A DNA stretch of 64,000 bases, taken from the NCBI RefSeq assembly GCF_046630445.1, contig NC_092333.1, positions 6,940,501 to 7,004,500 of the forward strand. The letters are read 5' to 3'. Each line of letters begins with the position of its first letter. The first letter of the stretch is position 1. Position numbers and translations under genes: made by a program. Positions 21,522-35,274 of this stretch are shown piece after piece. The notes beneath the pieces are model-generated. The model was not told the DNA's origin and did not search any database. It worked only from the letters and a program-made list of their open reading frames with translations. The DNA comes from Rutidosis leptorrhynchoides (Eukaryota > Streptophyta > Magnoliopsida > Asterales > Asteraceae).

Positions 21522-24500
21522 CGATCGGATTGAAACGGTGGACCGAGAAGGTCGAATCGGTGTTTGCCATAAGTAAGTGTACTGAAGAGGACAAAGTGAA
21601 GTACGCTACGCATACCTTCACAGGTTCTGCGTTAACATGGTGGAATACCTATCTAGAGCAAGTGGGACAAGACGATGCGTACGCACTACCGTGGTCAGCA
21701 TTCAAGCACTTGATGAACGAGAAGTACCGTCCCAGAACCGAGGTCAATAAGCTCAAGACAGAACTTAGAGGGTTACGAACCCAAGGATTTGATATTACCA
21801 CGTACGAAAGACGATTCACAGAATTGTGCCTATTGTGTCCGGGAGCATTCGAAGATGAGGAAGAGAAGATCGACGCATTTGTGAAAGGATTACCGGAAAG
21901 AATCCAAGAAGATATAAGTTCACACGAGCCCGCCTCTATACAACAGGCATGTAGAATGGCTCACAAACTAGTGAACCAGATTGAAGAAAGAATTAAAGAA
22001 CAGACTGCTGAAGAGGCCAATGTGAAGCAACTCAAAAGAAAGTGGGAGGATAACGGTGATAAGAATCACCAATACAACAACAACAGCAATTACAACAATA
22101 ATCGCAACAATTATCCCAACAATCGCAACATCAATCGCAACTACAACAAACGGCCCAACAACAACAACAACAACAAGAGCAACAGCAACTACAACAATCA
22201 TCCCAACAACAATAATAACCGCAACAACAACAACAACAACAATCAGAAGCAGCTATGCCAAAGGTGTGAAAAGTATCACTCGGGGTTCTGCACCAAATTT
22301 TGCAACAAGTGCAAAAGAAATGGTCATAGCGCGGCGAAGTGTGAGGTTTACGGACCAGGGGTTAATAGAACGAAAGGAACAAATGGTGTCGGAACGAGTA
22401 ATGGCGGAGCAAGTAGTGTCGGAGCAAGTTATGCCAATGTAGTTTGTTATAAATGTGGAAAACCGGGCCACATTATTAGAAATTGCCCGAACCAGGAGAA
22501 CACGAATGGACAAGTCCGTGGAAGAGTTTTCAATATTAATGCGGCAGAGGCACAGGAAGATCCGGAGCTTGTTACGGGTACGTTTCTTATTGACAATAAA
22601 TCTGCTTACGTTTTATTTGATTCGGGTGCGGATAGAAGCTATATGAGTAGAGATTTTTGTGCTAAATTAAGTTGTCCATTGACGCCTTTGGATAGTAAAT
22701 TTTTACTCGAATTAGCAAATGGTAAATTAATTTCAGCAGATAATATATGTCGGAATCGAGAAATTAAACTGGTTAGCGAAACATTTAAGATTGATTTGAT
22801 ACCAGTAGAGTTAGGGAATTTTGATGTGATAATCGGTATGGACTGGTTGAAAGAAGTGAAAGCAGAGATCGTTTGTTACAAAAATGCAATTCGCATTATA
22901 CGAGAAAAAGGAAAACCCTTAATGGTGTACGGAGAAAAGGGCAACACGAAGCTACATCTTATTAGTAATTTGAAGGCACAAAAACTAATAAGAAAAGGTT
23001 GCTATGCTGTTCTAGCACACGTCGAGAAAGTACAAACTGAAGAAAAGAGCATCAATGATGTTCTCATTGCAAAAGAATTTCCTGATGTATTTCCGAAAGA
23101 ATTACCGGGATTACCCCCACATCGATCCGTTGAATTTCAAATAGATCTTGTACCAGGAGCTGCACCAATAGCTCGTGCTCCTTACAGACTCGCACCCAGC
23201 GAGATGAAAGAACTGCAAAGCCAATTACAAGAACTTTTAGAGCGTGGTTTCATTCGACCAAGCACATCACCGTGGGGAGCTCCTGTTTTGTTTGTCAAGA
23301 AGAAAGATGGTACATTCAGGTTGTGTATCGACTACCGAGAGTTGAACAAACTTACCATCAAGAACCGCTACCCACTACCGAGAATCGACGACTTATTTGA
23401 TCAACTACAAGGCTCGTCTGTTTATTCAAAGATTGACTTACGTTTCGGGTATCATCAAATGCGGGTGAAAGAAGATGATATTCCAAAGACTGCTTTCAGA
23501 ACACGTTACGGTCATTACGAGTTTATGGTCATGCCATTTGGTTTAACTAATGCACCAGCTGTGTTCATGGACCTTATGAACCGAGTGTGTGGACCATACC
23601 TTGACAAGTTTGTCATTGTTTTCATTGATGACATACTTATTTACTCAAAGAATGACCAAAAACACGGTGAACATTTGAGAAAGGTGTTAGAAGTATTGAG
23701 GAAGGAAGAATTGTACGCTAAGTTTTCAAAGTGTGCATTTTGGTTGGAAGAAGTTCAATTTCTCGGTCACATAGTGAACAAAGAAGGTATTAAGGTGGAT
23801 CCGGCAAAGATAGAAACTGTTGAAAATTGGGAAACCCCGAAAACTCCAAAACACATACGCCAGTTTTTAGGACTAGCTGGTTACTACAGAAGGTTCATCC
23901 AAGACTTTTCCAGAATAGCAAAACCCTTGACTGCATTAACGCATAAAGGGAAGAAATTTGAATAGAATGATGAACAAGAGAAAGCGTTTCAGTTATTGAA
24001 GAAAAAGCTAACTACGGCACCTATATTGTCATTGCCTGAAGGGAATGATGATTTTGTGATTTATTGTGACGCATCAAAGCAAGGTCTCGGTTGTGTATTA
24101 ATGCAACGAACGAAGGTGATTGCTTATGCGTCTAGACAATTGAAGATTCACGAACAAAATTATACGATGCATGATTTGGAATTAGGCGCGGTTGTTTTTG
24201 CATTAAAGACTTGGAGGCACTACTTATATGGGGTCAAAAGTATTATATATACCGACCACAAAAGTCTTCAACACATATTTAATCAGAAACAACTGAATAT
24301 GAGGCAGCGTAGGTGGATTGAATTGTTGAATGATTACGACTTTGAGATTCGTTACCACCCGGGAAAGGCAAATGTGGTAGCCGATGCCTTGAGCAGGAAG
24401 GATAGAGAACCCATTCGAGTAAAATCTATGAATATAATGATTCATAATAACCTTACTACTCAAATAAAGGAGGCACAACAAGGAGTTTTAAAAGAGGGAA

Positions 24501-25906
24501 ATTTAAAGGATGAAATACCAAAAGGATCGGAGAAGCATCTTAATATTCAGGAAGACGGAACCCGGTATAGGGCTGAAAGGATTTGGGTACCAAAATTTGG
24601 AGATATGAGAGAAATGGTACTTAGAGAAGCTCATAAAACCAGATACTCAATACATCCTGGAACGGGGAAGATGTACAAGGATCTCAAGAAATATTTTTGG
24701 TGGCTGGGTATGAAAGCCGATGTTGCTAAATACGTAGGAGAATGTGTGACGTGTTCTAAGGTCAAAGCTGAGCATCAGAAACCATCAGGTCTACTTCAAC
24801 AACCCGAAATCCCGGAATGGAAATGGGAAAACATTACCATGGATTTCATCACTAAATTGCCAAGGACTGCAAGTGGTTATGATACTATTTGGGTAATAGT
24901 TGATCGTCTCACCAAGTCAGCACACTTCTTGCCAATAAGAGAAGATGACAAGATGGAGAAGTTAGCACGACTGTATTTGAAGGAAGTCATCTCCAGACAT
25001 GGAATACCAATCTCTATTATCTCTGATAGGGATGGCAGATTTATTTCAAGATTCTGGCAGACATTACAGCAAGCATTAGGAACTCGTCTAGACATGAGTA
25101 CTGCCTATCATCCACAAACTGATGGGCAGAGCGAAAGGACGATACAAACGCTTGAAGACATGCTACGAGCATGTGTTATTGATTTCGGAAACAGTTGGGA
25201 TCGACATCTACCGTTAGCAGAATTTTCCTACAACAACAGCTACCATTCAAGCATTGAGATGGCGCCGTTTGAAGCACTTTATGGTAGAAAGTGCAGGTCT
25301 CCGATTTGTTGGAGTGAAGTGGGGGATAGACAGATTACGGGTCCGGAGATTATACAAGAAACTACCGAGAAGATCATCCAAATTCAACAACGGTTGAAAA
25401 CCGCCCAAAGTCGACAAAAGAGCTACGCTGACATTAAAAGAAAAGATATAGAATTTGAAATTGGAGAGATGGTCATGCTTAAAGTTGCACCTTGGAAAGG
25501 CGTTGTTCGATTTGGTAAACGAGGGAAATTAAATCCAAGGTATATTGGACCATTCAAGATTATTGATCGTGTCGGACCAGTAGCTTACCGACTTGAGTTA
25601 CCTCAACAACTCGCGGCTGTGCATAACACTTTCCACGTCTCGAATTTGAAGAAATGTTTTGCTAAAGAAGATCTCACTATTCCATTAGATGAAATCCAAA
25701 TCAACGAAAAACTTCAATTCATCGAAGAACCCGTCGAAATAATGGATCGTGAGGTTAAAAGACTTAAGCAAAACAAGATACCAATTGTTAAGGTTCAATG
25801 GAATGCTCGTAGAGGACCCGAGTTCACCTGGGAGCGTGAAGATCAGATGAAGAAGAAATACCCGCATCTATTTCCAGAAGATTCGTCAACACCTTCAACA
25901 GCTTAA
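21522..25906 (+). pseudogene. R1 gag-pol, main part (one nonsense codon)
   Basis: Continues the frame of 10291-10494 after the TSD. Gag continues with [13 protein letters not shown]; then a very Asn-rich tract (about 22066-22247, CAA/AAC repeats); zinc knuckles [14 protein letters not shown] and [14 protein letters not shown]; protease [17 protein letters not shown]; RNase H YCDAS; integrase HHCC and DDE; and the chromodomain-like end extended to [12 protein letters not shown]. The only break seen is TAG at 23963-23965, where R2 has TGG (Trp), between RT and RNase H. Pol resumes in the same frame to 25906. The R2 insertion is the second lesion. Confidence 0.93.
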
Positions 25907-25941
25907 AATTTCGGGACGAAATTTATTTAACGGGTAGGTAC
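25903..25941 (+). promoter_or_regulatory. R1 3' hairpin module and polypurine tract
   Basis: AAATTTCGGGACGAAATTT overlaps the pol stop region and is followed by ATTTAACGGGTAGGTAC directly before the LTR start TGTAGTGACC. Confidence 0.75.
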
Positions 25942-28900
25942 TGTAGTGACCCGAACTTTTCCATGTTTATATATATTAATTGAGATTGATATTTACATGA
26001 TTAAATGTTTCCAACATGTTAAGCAATCAAACTTGTTAAGACTTGATTAATTGAAATAGGTTTCATATAGACAATTGACCACCCAAGTTGACCGGTGATT
26101 CACGAACGTTAAAACTTGTAAAAACTATATGATGACATATATATGGTTATATATATAGTTAACATTATATTATGATAATTAAACATATCATTAAGTATAT
26201 TAACAATGAACTACATATGTAAAAACAAGACTACTAACTTAATAATTTTGAAACGAGACATATATGTAACGATTATCGTTGTAACGACATTTAATGTATA
26301 TATATCATATTAAGAGATATTCGTACATCATAATATCATGATAATATAATAATTTAAAATCTCTTTTGATATTATAAACATTGGGTTAACAACATTTAAC
26401 AAGATCGTTAACCTAAAGGTTTCAAAACAACATTTACATGTAACGACTAACGATGACTTAACGACTCAGTTAAAATGTATATACATGTAGTGTTTTAATA
26501 TGTATTTATACACTTTTGAAAGACTTCAATACACTTATCAAAATACTTCTACTTAACAAAAATGCTTACAATTACATCCTCGTTCAGTTTCATCAACAAT
26601 TCTACTCGTATGCACCCGTATTCGTACTCATACAATACACAGCTTTTAGATGTATGTACTATTGGTATATACACTCTAATGATCAGCTCTTAGCAGCCCA
26701 TGTGAGTCACCTAACACATGTTGGAACCATCATTTGGCAACTAGCATGAAATATCTCATAAAATTACAAAAATATGAGTAATCATTCATGACTTATTTAC
26801 ATGAAAACAAAATTACATATCCTTTATATCTAATCCATACACCAACGACCAAAAACACCTATAAACACTTTCATTCTTCAATTTTCTTCATCTAATTGAT
26901 CTCTCTCAAGTTCTATCTTCAAGTTCTAAGTGTTCTTCATAAATTCCAAAAGTTCTAGTTTCATAAAATCAAGAATACTTTCAAGTTTGCTAGCTCACTT
27001 CCAATCTTGTAAGGTGATCATCCAACCTCAAGAAATCTTTGTTTCTTACAGTAGGTTATCATTCTAATACAAGGTAATAATCATATTCAAACTTTGGTCC
27101 AATTTCTATAACTATAACAATCTTATTTCAAGTGATGATCTTACTTGAACTTGTTTTCGTGTCATGATTCTGCTTCAAGAACTTCGAGCCATCCAAGGAT
27201 CCATTGAAGCTAGATCCATTTTTCTATTTTCCAGTAGGTTTATCCAAGAAAATTAAGGTAGTAATGATGTTCATAACATCATTCGATTCATACATATAAA
27301 GCTATCTTATTCGAAGGTTTAAACTTGTAATCACTAGAACATAGTTTAGTTAATTCTAAACTTGTTCGCAAACAAAAGTTTATCCTTCTAACTTGACTTT
27401 TAAAATCAACTAAACACATGTTCTATATCTATATGATATGCTAACTTAATGATTTAAAACCTGGAAATACGAAAAACACCGTAAAACCGGATTTACGCCG
27501 TCGTAGTAACACCGCGGGCTGTTTTGGGTTAGTTAATTAAAAACTATGATAAACTTTGATTTAAAAGTTGTTATTCTGAGAAAATGATTTTTATTATGAA
27601 CATGAAACTATATCCAAAAATTATGGTTAAACTCAAAGTGGAAGTATGTTTTCTAAAATGGTCATCTAGACGTCGTTCTTTCGACTGAAATGACTACCTT
27701 TACAAAAACGACTTGTAACTTATTTTTCTGACTATAAACCTATACTTTTTATGTTTAGATTCATAAAATAGAGTTCAATATGAAACCATAGCAATTTGAT
27801 TCACTCGAAACGGATTTAAAATGAAGAAGTTATGGGTAAAACAAGATTGGATAATTTTTCTCATTTTAGCTACGTGAAAATTGGTAACAAATCTATTCCA
27901 ACCATAACTTAATCAACTTGTATTGTATATTATGTAATCTTGAGATACCATAGACACGTATACAATGTTTCGACCTATCATGTCGACACATCTATATATA
28001 TTTCGGAACAACCATAGACACTCTATATGTGAATGTTGGAGTTAGCTATACAGGGTTGAGGTTGATTCCAAAATATATATAGTTTGAGTTGTGATCAATA
28101 CTGAGATACGTATACACTGGGTCGTGGATTGATTCAAGATAATATTTATCGATTTATTTCTGTACATCTAACTGTGGACAACTAGTTGTAGGTTACTAAC
28201 AAGGACAGCTGACTTAATAAACTTAAAACATCAAAATATATTAAAAGTGTTGTAAATATATTTTGAACATACTTTGATATATATGTATATATTGTTATAG
28301 GTTCGTGAATCAACCAGTGGCCAAGTCTTACTTCCCGACGAAGTAAAAATCTGTGAAAGTGAGTTATAGTCCCACTTTTAAAATCTAATATTTTTGGGAT
28401 GAGAATACATGCAGGTTTTATAAATGATTTACAAAATAGACACAAGTACGTGAAACTACATTCTATGGTTGAATTATCGAAATCGAATATGCCCCTTTTT
28501 ATTAAGTCTGGTAATCTAAGAATTAGGGAACAGACACCCTAATTGACGCGAATCCTAAAGATAGATCTATTGGGCCTAACAAACCCCATCCAAAGTACCG
28601 GATGCTTTAGTACTTCGAAATTTATATCATATCCGAAGGGTGTCCCGGAATGATGGGGATATTCTTATATATGCATCTTGTTAATGTCGGTTACCAGGTG
28701 TTCACCATATGAATGATTTTTATCTCTATGTATGGGATGTGTATGGAAATATGAAATCTTGTGGTCTATTGTTACGATTTGATATATATAGGTTAAACCT
28801 ATAACTCACCAACATTTTTGTTGACGTTTAAAGCATGTTTATTCTCAGGTGAATATTAAGAGCTTCCGCTGTTGCATACTAAAATAAGGACAAGATTTGG

Positions 28901-29191
28901 AGTCCATGTTTATATCATATTGTGTAAAAACTGCATTCAAGAAACTGATTTCGATGTAACATATTTGTATTGTAAACCATTATGTAATGGTCGTGTGTAA
29001 ACAGGATATTTTAGATTATCATTATTTGATAATCTACGTAAAGCTTTTTAAACCATTATTGATGAAATAAAGGTTATGGTTTGTTTTAAAATGAATGCAG
29101 TCTTTGAAAAACGTCTCATATAGAGGTCAAAACCTCGCAACGAAATCAATTAATATGGAACGTTTTTAATCAATAAGAACGGGACATTTCA
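25942..29191 (+). repeat. R1 3' LTR
   Basis: 3250 bp. Differences from the 5' LTR cluster in the last 400 bp (for example 28790-28950). It ends GGGACATTTCA and is followed by the TSD cctgg and the rest of R0's leader. Confidence 0.93.
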
Positions 29192-29226
29192 CCTGGTTCG
29201 CTAAGACCACTGCTCTGATACCAACT
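29192..29226 (-). promoter_or_regulatory. R0 primer-binding site
   Basis: On the minus strand TGGTATCAGAGC (plus 29212-29223) is followed by AGTGGTCTTAGCGAACCAGG, at which point R1 is inserted. R0's 5' LTR ends about 29226. The terminal dinucleotide appears altered, since no clean CA is present. Confidence 0.8.
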
Positions 29227-30504
29227 CTAATATCCCTTCCTAATCCATCCGGACAAATACATTAAAATTGATAACATCGCGAGGTACTTGACCTCTATAT
29301 GATACATTTTACAAGCATTGCATTCGTTTTTGAAAAGACAATCTTTCATTACATCGAAAGTTGACGGCATGCATACCATTTCATAATATATCCAACTAAT
29401 TGACTTAATAATAATCTTGATGAACTCAACGACTTGAATGCAACACCTTTTGAAATATGTCATGAATGACTCCAAGTAATATCTCTAAAATGAGCAAATG
29501 CACAGCAGAAGATTTCTTTCATACCTGAGAATAAACATGTTTTAAAGTGTCAACCAAAAGGTTGGTGAGTTCATTAGTTTATCATAATCATTCATCATTT
29601 TAATAGACTATAAGATTTCCATTATTCAATAATCATACACTCGCAAGTGTTTAAAAAATCATTCATATGGATTGAACACCTGGTAACCGACATTAACATA
29701 ACGCATATAGAATATCCCCAAAACAAAAATCCATCTGTATAATATAAATGTAACAACCCAACCCGTTAACCAGCCAATAACGCGGAATAAAAAAAATAAT
29801 TTTGCTGGAACAGCATATGGCGCGGCGCGCCAAACTGGCCTGTCCAAAAAGTCATGAAATGCAAAAATGTTTGACCACTTCCCGACGTATTTAGACAAAA
29901 TGCTTTTAACCATACATTAATATATGTAGAACTAACACGTTCCATTAATAAAATTAGTTTTACGAAGACCGGGCCCACATCGGCCGTTTTACGACTTTCG
30001 TACGAAAATACAAGTTTTCAACCACATGATTTGTAATACAAAATAAAGGTCGAGCATGGCGATTGGGGATACGCTACCCAATCCTAATCAATCCAAAAGC
30101 AAGCCTTCTTAAACAACTACGCGAGTCCATTAGTCTCACGCTTACCCGAGCCACCGCATCCATGCAAATCTATAGAAAGGTAAACAACGAGAGGGTAAGC
30201 TAACGCTTAGTGAGTGAGAATATACTACATACATATATATGCATAAAATGGACACGCCAAATAAATAAACAAATACCGCATACCGAAGCATCCAAGCATA
30301 AAGGCAAGCTAATCTAAGCATACCGTACGATCACTAAGCAACAAGCTAACAACATCAACAATGAGTAAGTTCACCAACGACAATGTGAACAAATGCCAAT
30401 AAGCTACACCCGGAGGGTTAGCTACATCACAATAATACAACATTATACGTATACAATATTTAACATGCTAAACAATCACAAACACAATATGGTTAACCAT
30501 AACG

Positions 30505-30815
30505 CTATGGTGCTACCGGCTCGTGGTTCACACCATACGTATTTGAGTCATACTCTTTTATAGTGCTACCGGCTCGTGGTTCACACTTTGACTCTACCGG
30601 CTCGTGGTTCACGCCTCGTTTTATAGTGCTACCGGCTTGTGGTTCACACTCGATGCTACCGGCTCGTGGTTCACATCTATTTTTATAGTGCTACTGGCTC
30701 GTGGTTCACACTCGATGCTACCGGCCCGTGGTTCACATCTATTTTTATAGTGCTACCGGCTCGTGGTTCACACTCGATGCTACCGGCTCGTAGTTCACAC
30801 TCGATGCTACCATAA
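30505..30815. repeat. Minisatellite in S1 with core CTACCGGCTCGTGGTTCAC
   Basis: About ten imperfect copies of the core, separated by short variable spacers (ACTCGATG, ATCTATTTTTATAGTG and others). In places it forms a higher-order repeat of about 60 bp. No protein frame persists through it. Probably slippage or unequal exchange inside the LTR. Confidence 0.9.
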
Positions 30816-32032
30816 CATCCGCAAACAAATATGCCATAAACATGAACGCATAATTATTCCACTCACAATATTAACCCTTCGCCATTGGGGTTATATAATC
30901 CACATGACCTGCCCATGTGATAACGTACACACAAAGTGTGCACCTCGTCAAAGGTGGTCAACCAAAATGCACAACCGTGCCAATTGGACCTATACACAAG
31001 TCCATCAATCCACCTATATGTGAAGTGAGCTCTATGACCGAGAACCACTTCACCCGACCCGCACCCATCCTACACATACATATGCACATAGGATAATAAC
31101 ACTCACCTTGTCGCCTTGAAGAATGCTACCGAATAATCTGCAATCGCCGATGGAATGTACCTAATCCATTTATCACATAACAAGTAACACAATTAGGGTG
31201 GATATAAAAATCAACCCAAATTGACAACTAGTACAATTTCGACCCAAATGCACTTCCAAGCACAAACCGCGCCCAAACTAACCAATAATCACTAACACAA
31301 GTGAGAATGGTCCTAATATGCCAATCAAACCCAATCATAGGTTTTAAACACCTATCTTGCCCATAATGACACTTAAACCCTAATTTGACCCATAAGAAGT
31401 CAATATCACGCCATTAGCAAGTTTTGACACCAAAACATATTTAACTCGGTTCTATGCTTCAACTTAATCCATTTTAAGTTTATAAATCTTATTAAATCGG
31501 AAATTGAGTCATAATCATCAACAAACCCTAATTTTGACTCTAGTCAAAATTAGTCAACCATAAGAACCCTAATGGTTTCCAAAACACCAATAATCACTAA
31601 CACTAGTGATTATACACCATTTACAAGTCTTAAACATGGTTAAATCATTAACCAACCCAAAACCCGCCAAATATCAAAATAGCAAGTTTCCATAAACCCT
31701 CTTCATCAACCAAATGGGTTTTACAACTAACAATCTCAAACCATAACTTGAATATCAAATCTAAAAAATGAAATTCGGAGTTAGAACTTACCAATACTAC
31801 CGAAACATAGCTAAGAGCGAGATGAACAACTTTAAAACCTGAGCTTTGGTGAGAATCCAACTCCTTCTTCTCAAAATCAAGCTCTCTCACTCTAGAACTC
31901 TTCCTCTCTCTCTCTAAATATGGATGAGAGTATTTGTGTGGGTGAGAAATGAGCTTCAATGGAGTTCTAGATCAGTTTTGGTGACCCTAAACTGACCCTA
32001 AATGAAAAGACCAAAGTACCCCTCATTTAAGC

Positions 32033-32101
32033 CTTTTAAAAAGGCTGAAAATTGCATCAGACGGGATCGGAGCGCCGTGCCAAAAGGTGGAGCGCCGCTC
32101 C
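32033..32101 (-). promoter_or_regulatory. S1 paired GC-rich palindromes next to TATA-like inverted repeat
   Basis: On the minus strand: GGAGCGGCGCTCC (32089-32101), about 7 nt, GGCACGGCGCTCC (32069-32081), then CTGATGC and GCCTTTTTAAAAGGC. The order matches the promoter block of R3/S2 (two palindromes, a GCATCAGA-type motif, a TATA box inside an inverted repeat), but the palindrome sequences differ. Confidence 0.45.
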
Positions 32102-33531
32102 AACCTACAGGTCAGTTTTCAGAAACTTGTTTTGGCCATAACTTTTTGACCGTAGCTCCGTTTTCGATGAATCAAATATCGTTGGAAACGTAATAAGATT
32201 TCCTTTCCAATTGTAAGGCTTTGAAACATCAACACAAACTTTATTTGGGGTTGAAAAGATACGTACACACCTTGTCACTTCAGACAACGTCCAGTTTCCT
32301 TCGGCGTTCGAGCAAGCAACACGTACACTTCATACACGCATCGTACACCATAAATTCATTATGTACAATAAATATTTGGGTCTTACAATAAACGCGAAGT
32401 ACTAAAGCATACCATTTTCCAGTATGGGGGGAGTCAGGGCCCGTAGATCTACCTTTAGGATTCGCGTCAATTAGGGTGTCTGTTCCCTAATTCTTAGGTT
32501 ACCAAGCTAAAAGGGGTGATATTCGATTTCGATAATCCAACCATAGAATGTAGTTTTGATTACTTGTGTCTATTCCGTAAAACATTTATAAAAGCAGTGC
32601 ATGTATTCTCAGTCTCAAAAATATATATTGCAAAAGCATTTAAAAAGGGAGCAAATAAAACTCACAATACTGTATTTTGTAGTAAAAATACATATGACGA
32701 TATTGAACAATGCAGGGTTGGCCTCGGATTCACGAACCTATATCATTTGTATATTTATTAATACATATATTTGTAATCGAACAAATCTATATATATTTAG
32801 TTATGTATTAAAATTAATGTTCTTATATGCAATTTTTATTGGTATTTATAATATCTTATAATACTTATTTGATATATAAATTAATTAACATTATATTAAT
32901 GTAAATAATATTATATTAGTTAAAATATAATATTAAGTAATATTAGTATATTTATGTAAAAAAAAATACATTTTTGTATAAATTTCTTTTGTATACAAAA
33001 TAATAGTTATAATAATAATATTAGAATAAGGATAATAATAAAAATTGTAATATTAATAACCATAATGATAGTAATAATTTTTATAGATAATAATGATAAT
33101 ATAAAAATGATAGTTTTCATGAAAATAATAATTTTGATAATGTTTAATTATAATGACACTTTTCTTTAATAATGTAATGATAATAATAATAACAGTGTTA
33201 ATAATAATAAGTTTTATTATAAACTTTGTGTTTAATTTGTAGACATATAACTATAGTTTCTGTAATTTCAACATAACAACTTTTATTATTAATTTCATAC
33301 TACAGTTGTTATTAACATGTTAGTAACCATAATAATTGATAATAACAATAGTAATACAATACTAATAATGATATTAATAAAAATGTTGATATTGTTAATA
33401 ATTTTACTTATGTTAATAATAATAATAATAATCATAATCATAATAATACCAGTAATACATATTGTAGTAATAATAATATAATGATAATAATTATAATTTA
33501 TAATGCTAATAATAACATAACAATAATAACA

Positions 33532-33537
<6 letters not shown>

Positions 33538-33617
<80 letters not shown>
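33538..33617. repeat. (TAA)n microsatellite in R0 5' LTR
   Basis: About 26 units of TAA/AAT, inside a broader TAA-rich stretch (33000-33650) without coding potential. Confidence 0.95.
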
Positions 33618-33629
<12 letters not shown>

Positions 33630-33683
33630 GATATTGACAATAAATAAATAAAAAGACTACCTCAAGAAGTAAAGTAAAAATAT

Positions 33684-33755
33684 TGCCCATGCCGGGTCTC
33701 GAACCCACGACCTCCAGTATACCCGCAAACCCCTTTACCACTCTTCCATTTACTT
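33684..33755 (-). other. tRNA-like sequence (possible Pol III boxes) inside R0 5' LTR
   Basis: On the minus strand GGTCGTGGGTTCGAGACCCGGCAT has a perfect TPsiC stem-loop and B-box (GGTTCGAGACC). About 35-45 nt upstream, AGAGTGGTAAAGGGGTT resembles an A-box. The acceptor and anticodon arms cannot be paired convincingly, so it is not a working tRNA gene. It could be a tRNA relic or the head of a SINE. Confidence 0.4.
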
Positions 33756-35274
33756 TCTTTATGTTTTAATTCGAAACCATATTTATTTAACCCACCTATC
33801 TGTGTTCTTATATCCTTCTTCTTCTTCAACAATTAACTCAATCGATTCTTTACTCCTTTTAATCTTAAAAGTATTTACAGGTTGATTTTTGGTTTCAATA
33901 ACTAACACGTAACAACTAGTTATGATTAACCGAAGTTAACAAAAAATAAAAATAAAAAAAATAACGAAAACAGAAAGAAAGAGCTGTTGCTGTTCGACGG
34001 TATTAAAAAAAAAATGATTTCGAATTTGATAATGTTTTTGCCAAAGATCGTAACACGAAATATATTGCAAATCCAACCTAAAAACTTTTTCAAACATTAA
34101 TTGAACTTGAAACCTAAAGACAAGTTCGAATTTCTTTATGAACAAATTCGTTGACTTTTTGAAAAATAAGTTTGACTCGTAAATTCGATCTTGTTTTGAA
34201 GAATTTGAATTTCATATTTCACAGACAGTTTTAATGGAAGATTCCTTACACAATGGTATTTATGGATTTTGCTATATGGTTCAAAATTGAATTAAGAAGA
34301 AAAAGAAAACGTACAGAGGACATAAAAAGAAGAAAACAGAAAAAAAAAATTCGCTGTGCTCTCCAATCTCAATCTGGTTTTTCTGTTTCGAGTTGTAGTG
34401 ATAACAAATCACTATATGGACGTTCCAAATAATAGAATCGATTAGCTGTAAACAAAAATTGGTGGAATTGGTCGACAATACCTCACGAGGGTGCAGGAAC
34501 AGAAGGAAACAAAACAGATTAAAACAAAAAACAAAATATACGCCTGATATATGTCTATTTCTATATATTTATTATTTTAGTTTTTAATAATTAATAATTT
34601 TATTAATAATAATAATATTGATATTATTATTAATAATTAATAATAATAACATAAACATACTAATAATAATGATAATATTAAGAGAAATAATAATATGTCT
34701 CAATAACAATAATTTTTAGTGAAATTTATAATAATAATATTATTGTTAATTATTATAATAATAATACTAATTTTATTAATATTAATAATATTATTAGTAA
34801 AAATAAATTATTTATATCACATTTCATATCTATATATAATATCTTCAAAATAATTATACTAATAACACTAGCATCGATATTATTATTAAAAGTAATAACA
34901 ACATTGTTATAACAATTATAACTAATATAGTTGTATTACAATTTATGGATTATGTATTATAGCTATATAATAGGTTATATAGTAATGAGTATTATATATT
35001 TTAATAGTAATATTATTTAATCATAATGAAGATATAACAAGTTACATGTTTCCATTATTAACAATACATATATTGATATTAGTGATAATAAAAGCAATTA
35101 TAAAAATATATATATTTTTTCTATCTTTTTTTTTGAAAGGCAAGGTAAAATATATTAAATAGGATAAAAGTATACAAACGAAGCCTCAACCATATACTAA
35201 CAAGGTCGAGGCGAAATAAAAACTTACGAGATACATCTAAGACAAGGGTGCAAAGGTTGCACCTCACACAATAA

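Larger units (their letters stand above)
5072..29191 (+). mobile_element. R1: Ty3/gypsy Tekay-type LTR retrotransposon carrying an F-box gene (split by R2)
   Basis: The LTRs at 5072-8321 and 25942-29191 are both 3250 bp and run TGTAGTGACC...TTTCA. The 5 bp TSD cctgg is at 5067-5071 and 29192-29196. Order: LTR, primer site, acidic frame, F-box frame, gag-pol, polypurine tract, LTR. By eye the LTRs differ at roughly 35 sites, about 1%. R2 is inserted in gag. Without R2 the element is about 13.1 kb. A single TAG stop in pol plus the R2 insertion make it defective for its own proteins. Confidence 0.93.
29749..32387 (-). mobile_element. S1: solo LTR of another long-LTR family
   Basis: 2639 bp from TGTAACAACCC to TCTTACA, flanked by ataaa (29744-29748 and 32388-32392). 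It lacks interior sequence and a second LTR, as expected after LTR-LTR recombination. Minus orientation is inferred from the direction of the CTCACTAAGCGTTAGCTTACC segment and of the palindrome/TATA block (32033-32101). It contains a minisatellite and no credible gene. Confidence 0.85.

Noticed and set aside
24224..25095. Antisense frames within R1 pol (and 15102-17920 in R2)
   Set aside because: Shadows of the conserved gag-pol coding sequence.
30505..30815. CRISPR-like array
   Set aside because: Repeats are imperfect, spacers are short and themselves repetitive, and the genome is plant nuclear.
33684..33755. Working tRNA gene
   Set aside because: Only the T-arm and a weak A-box are convincing; acceptor and anticodon stems do not pair.
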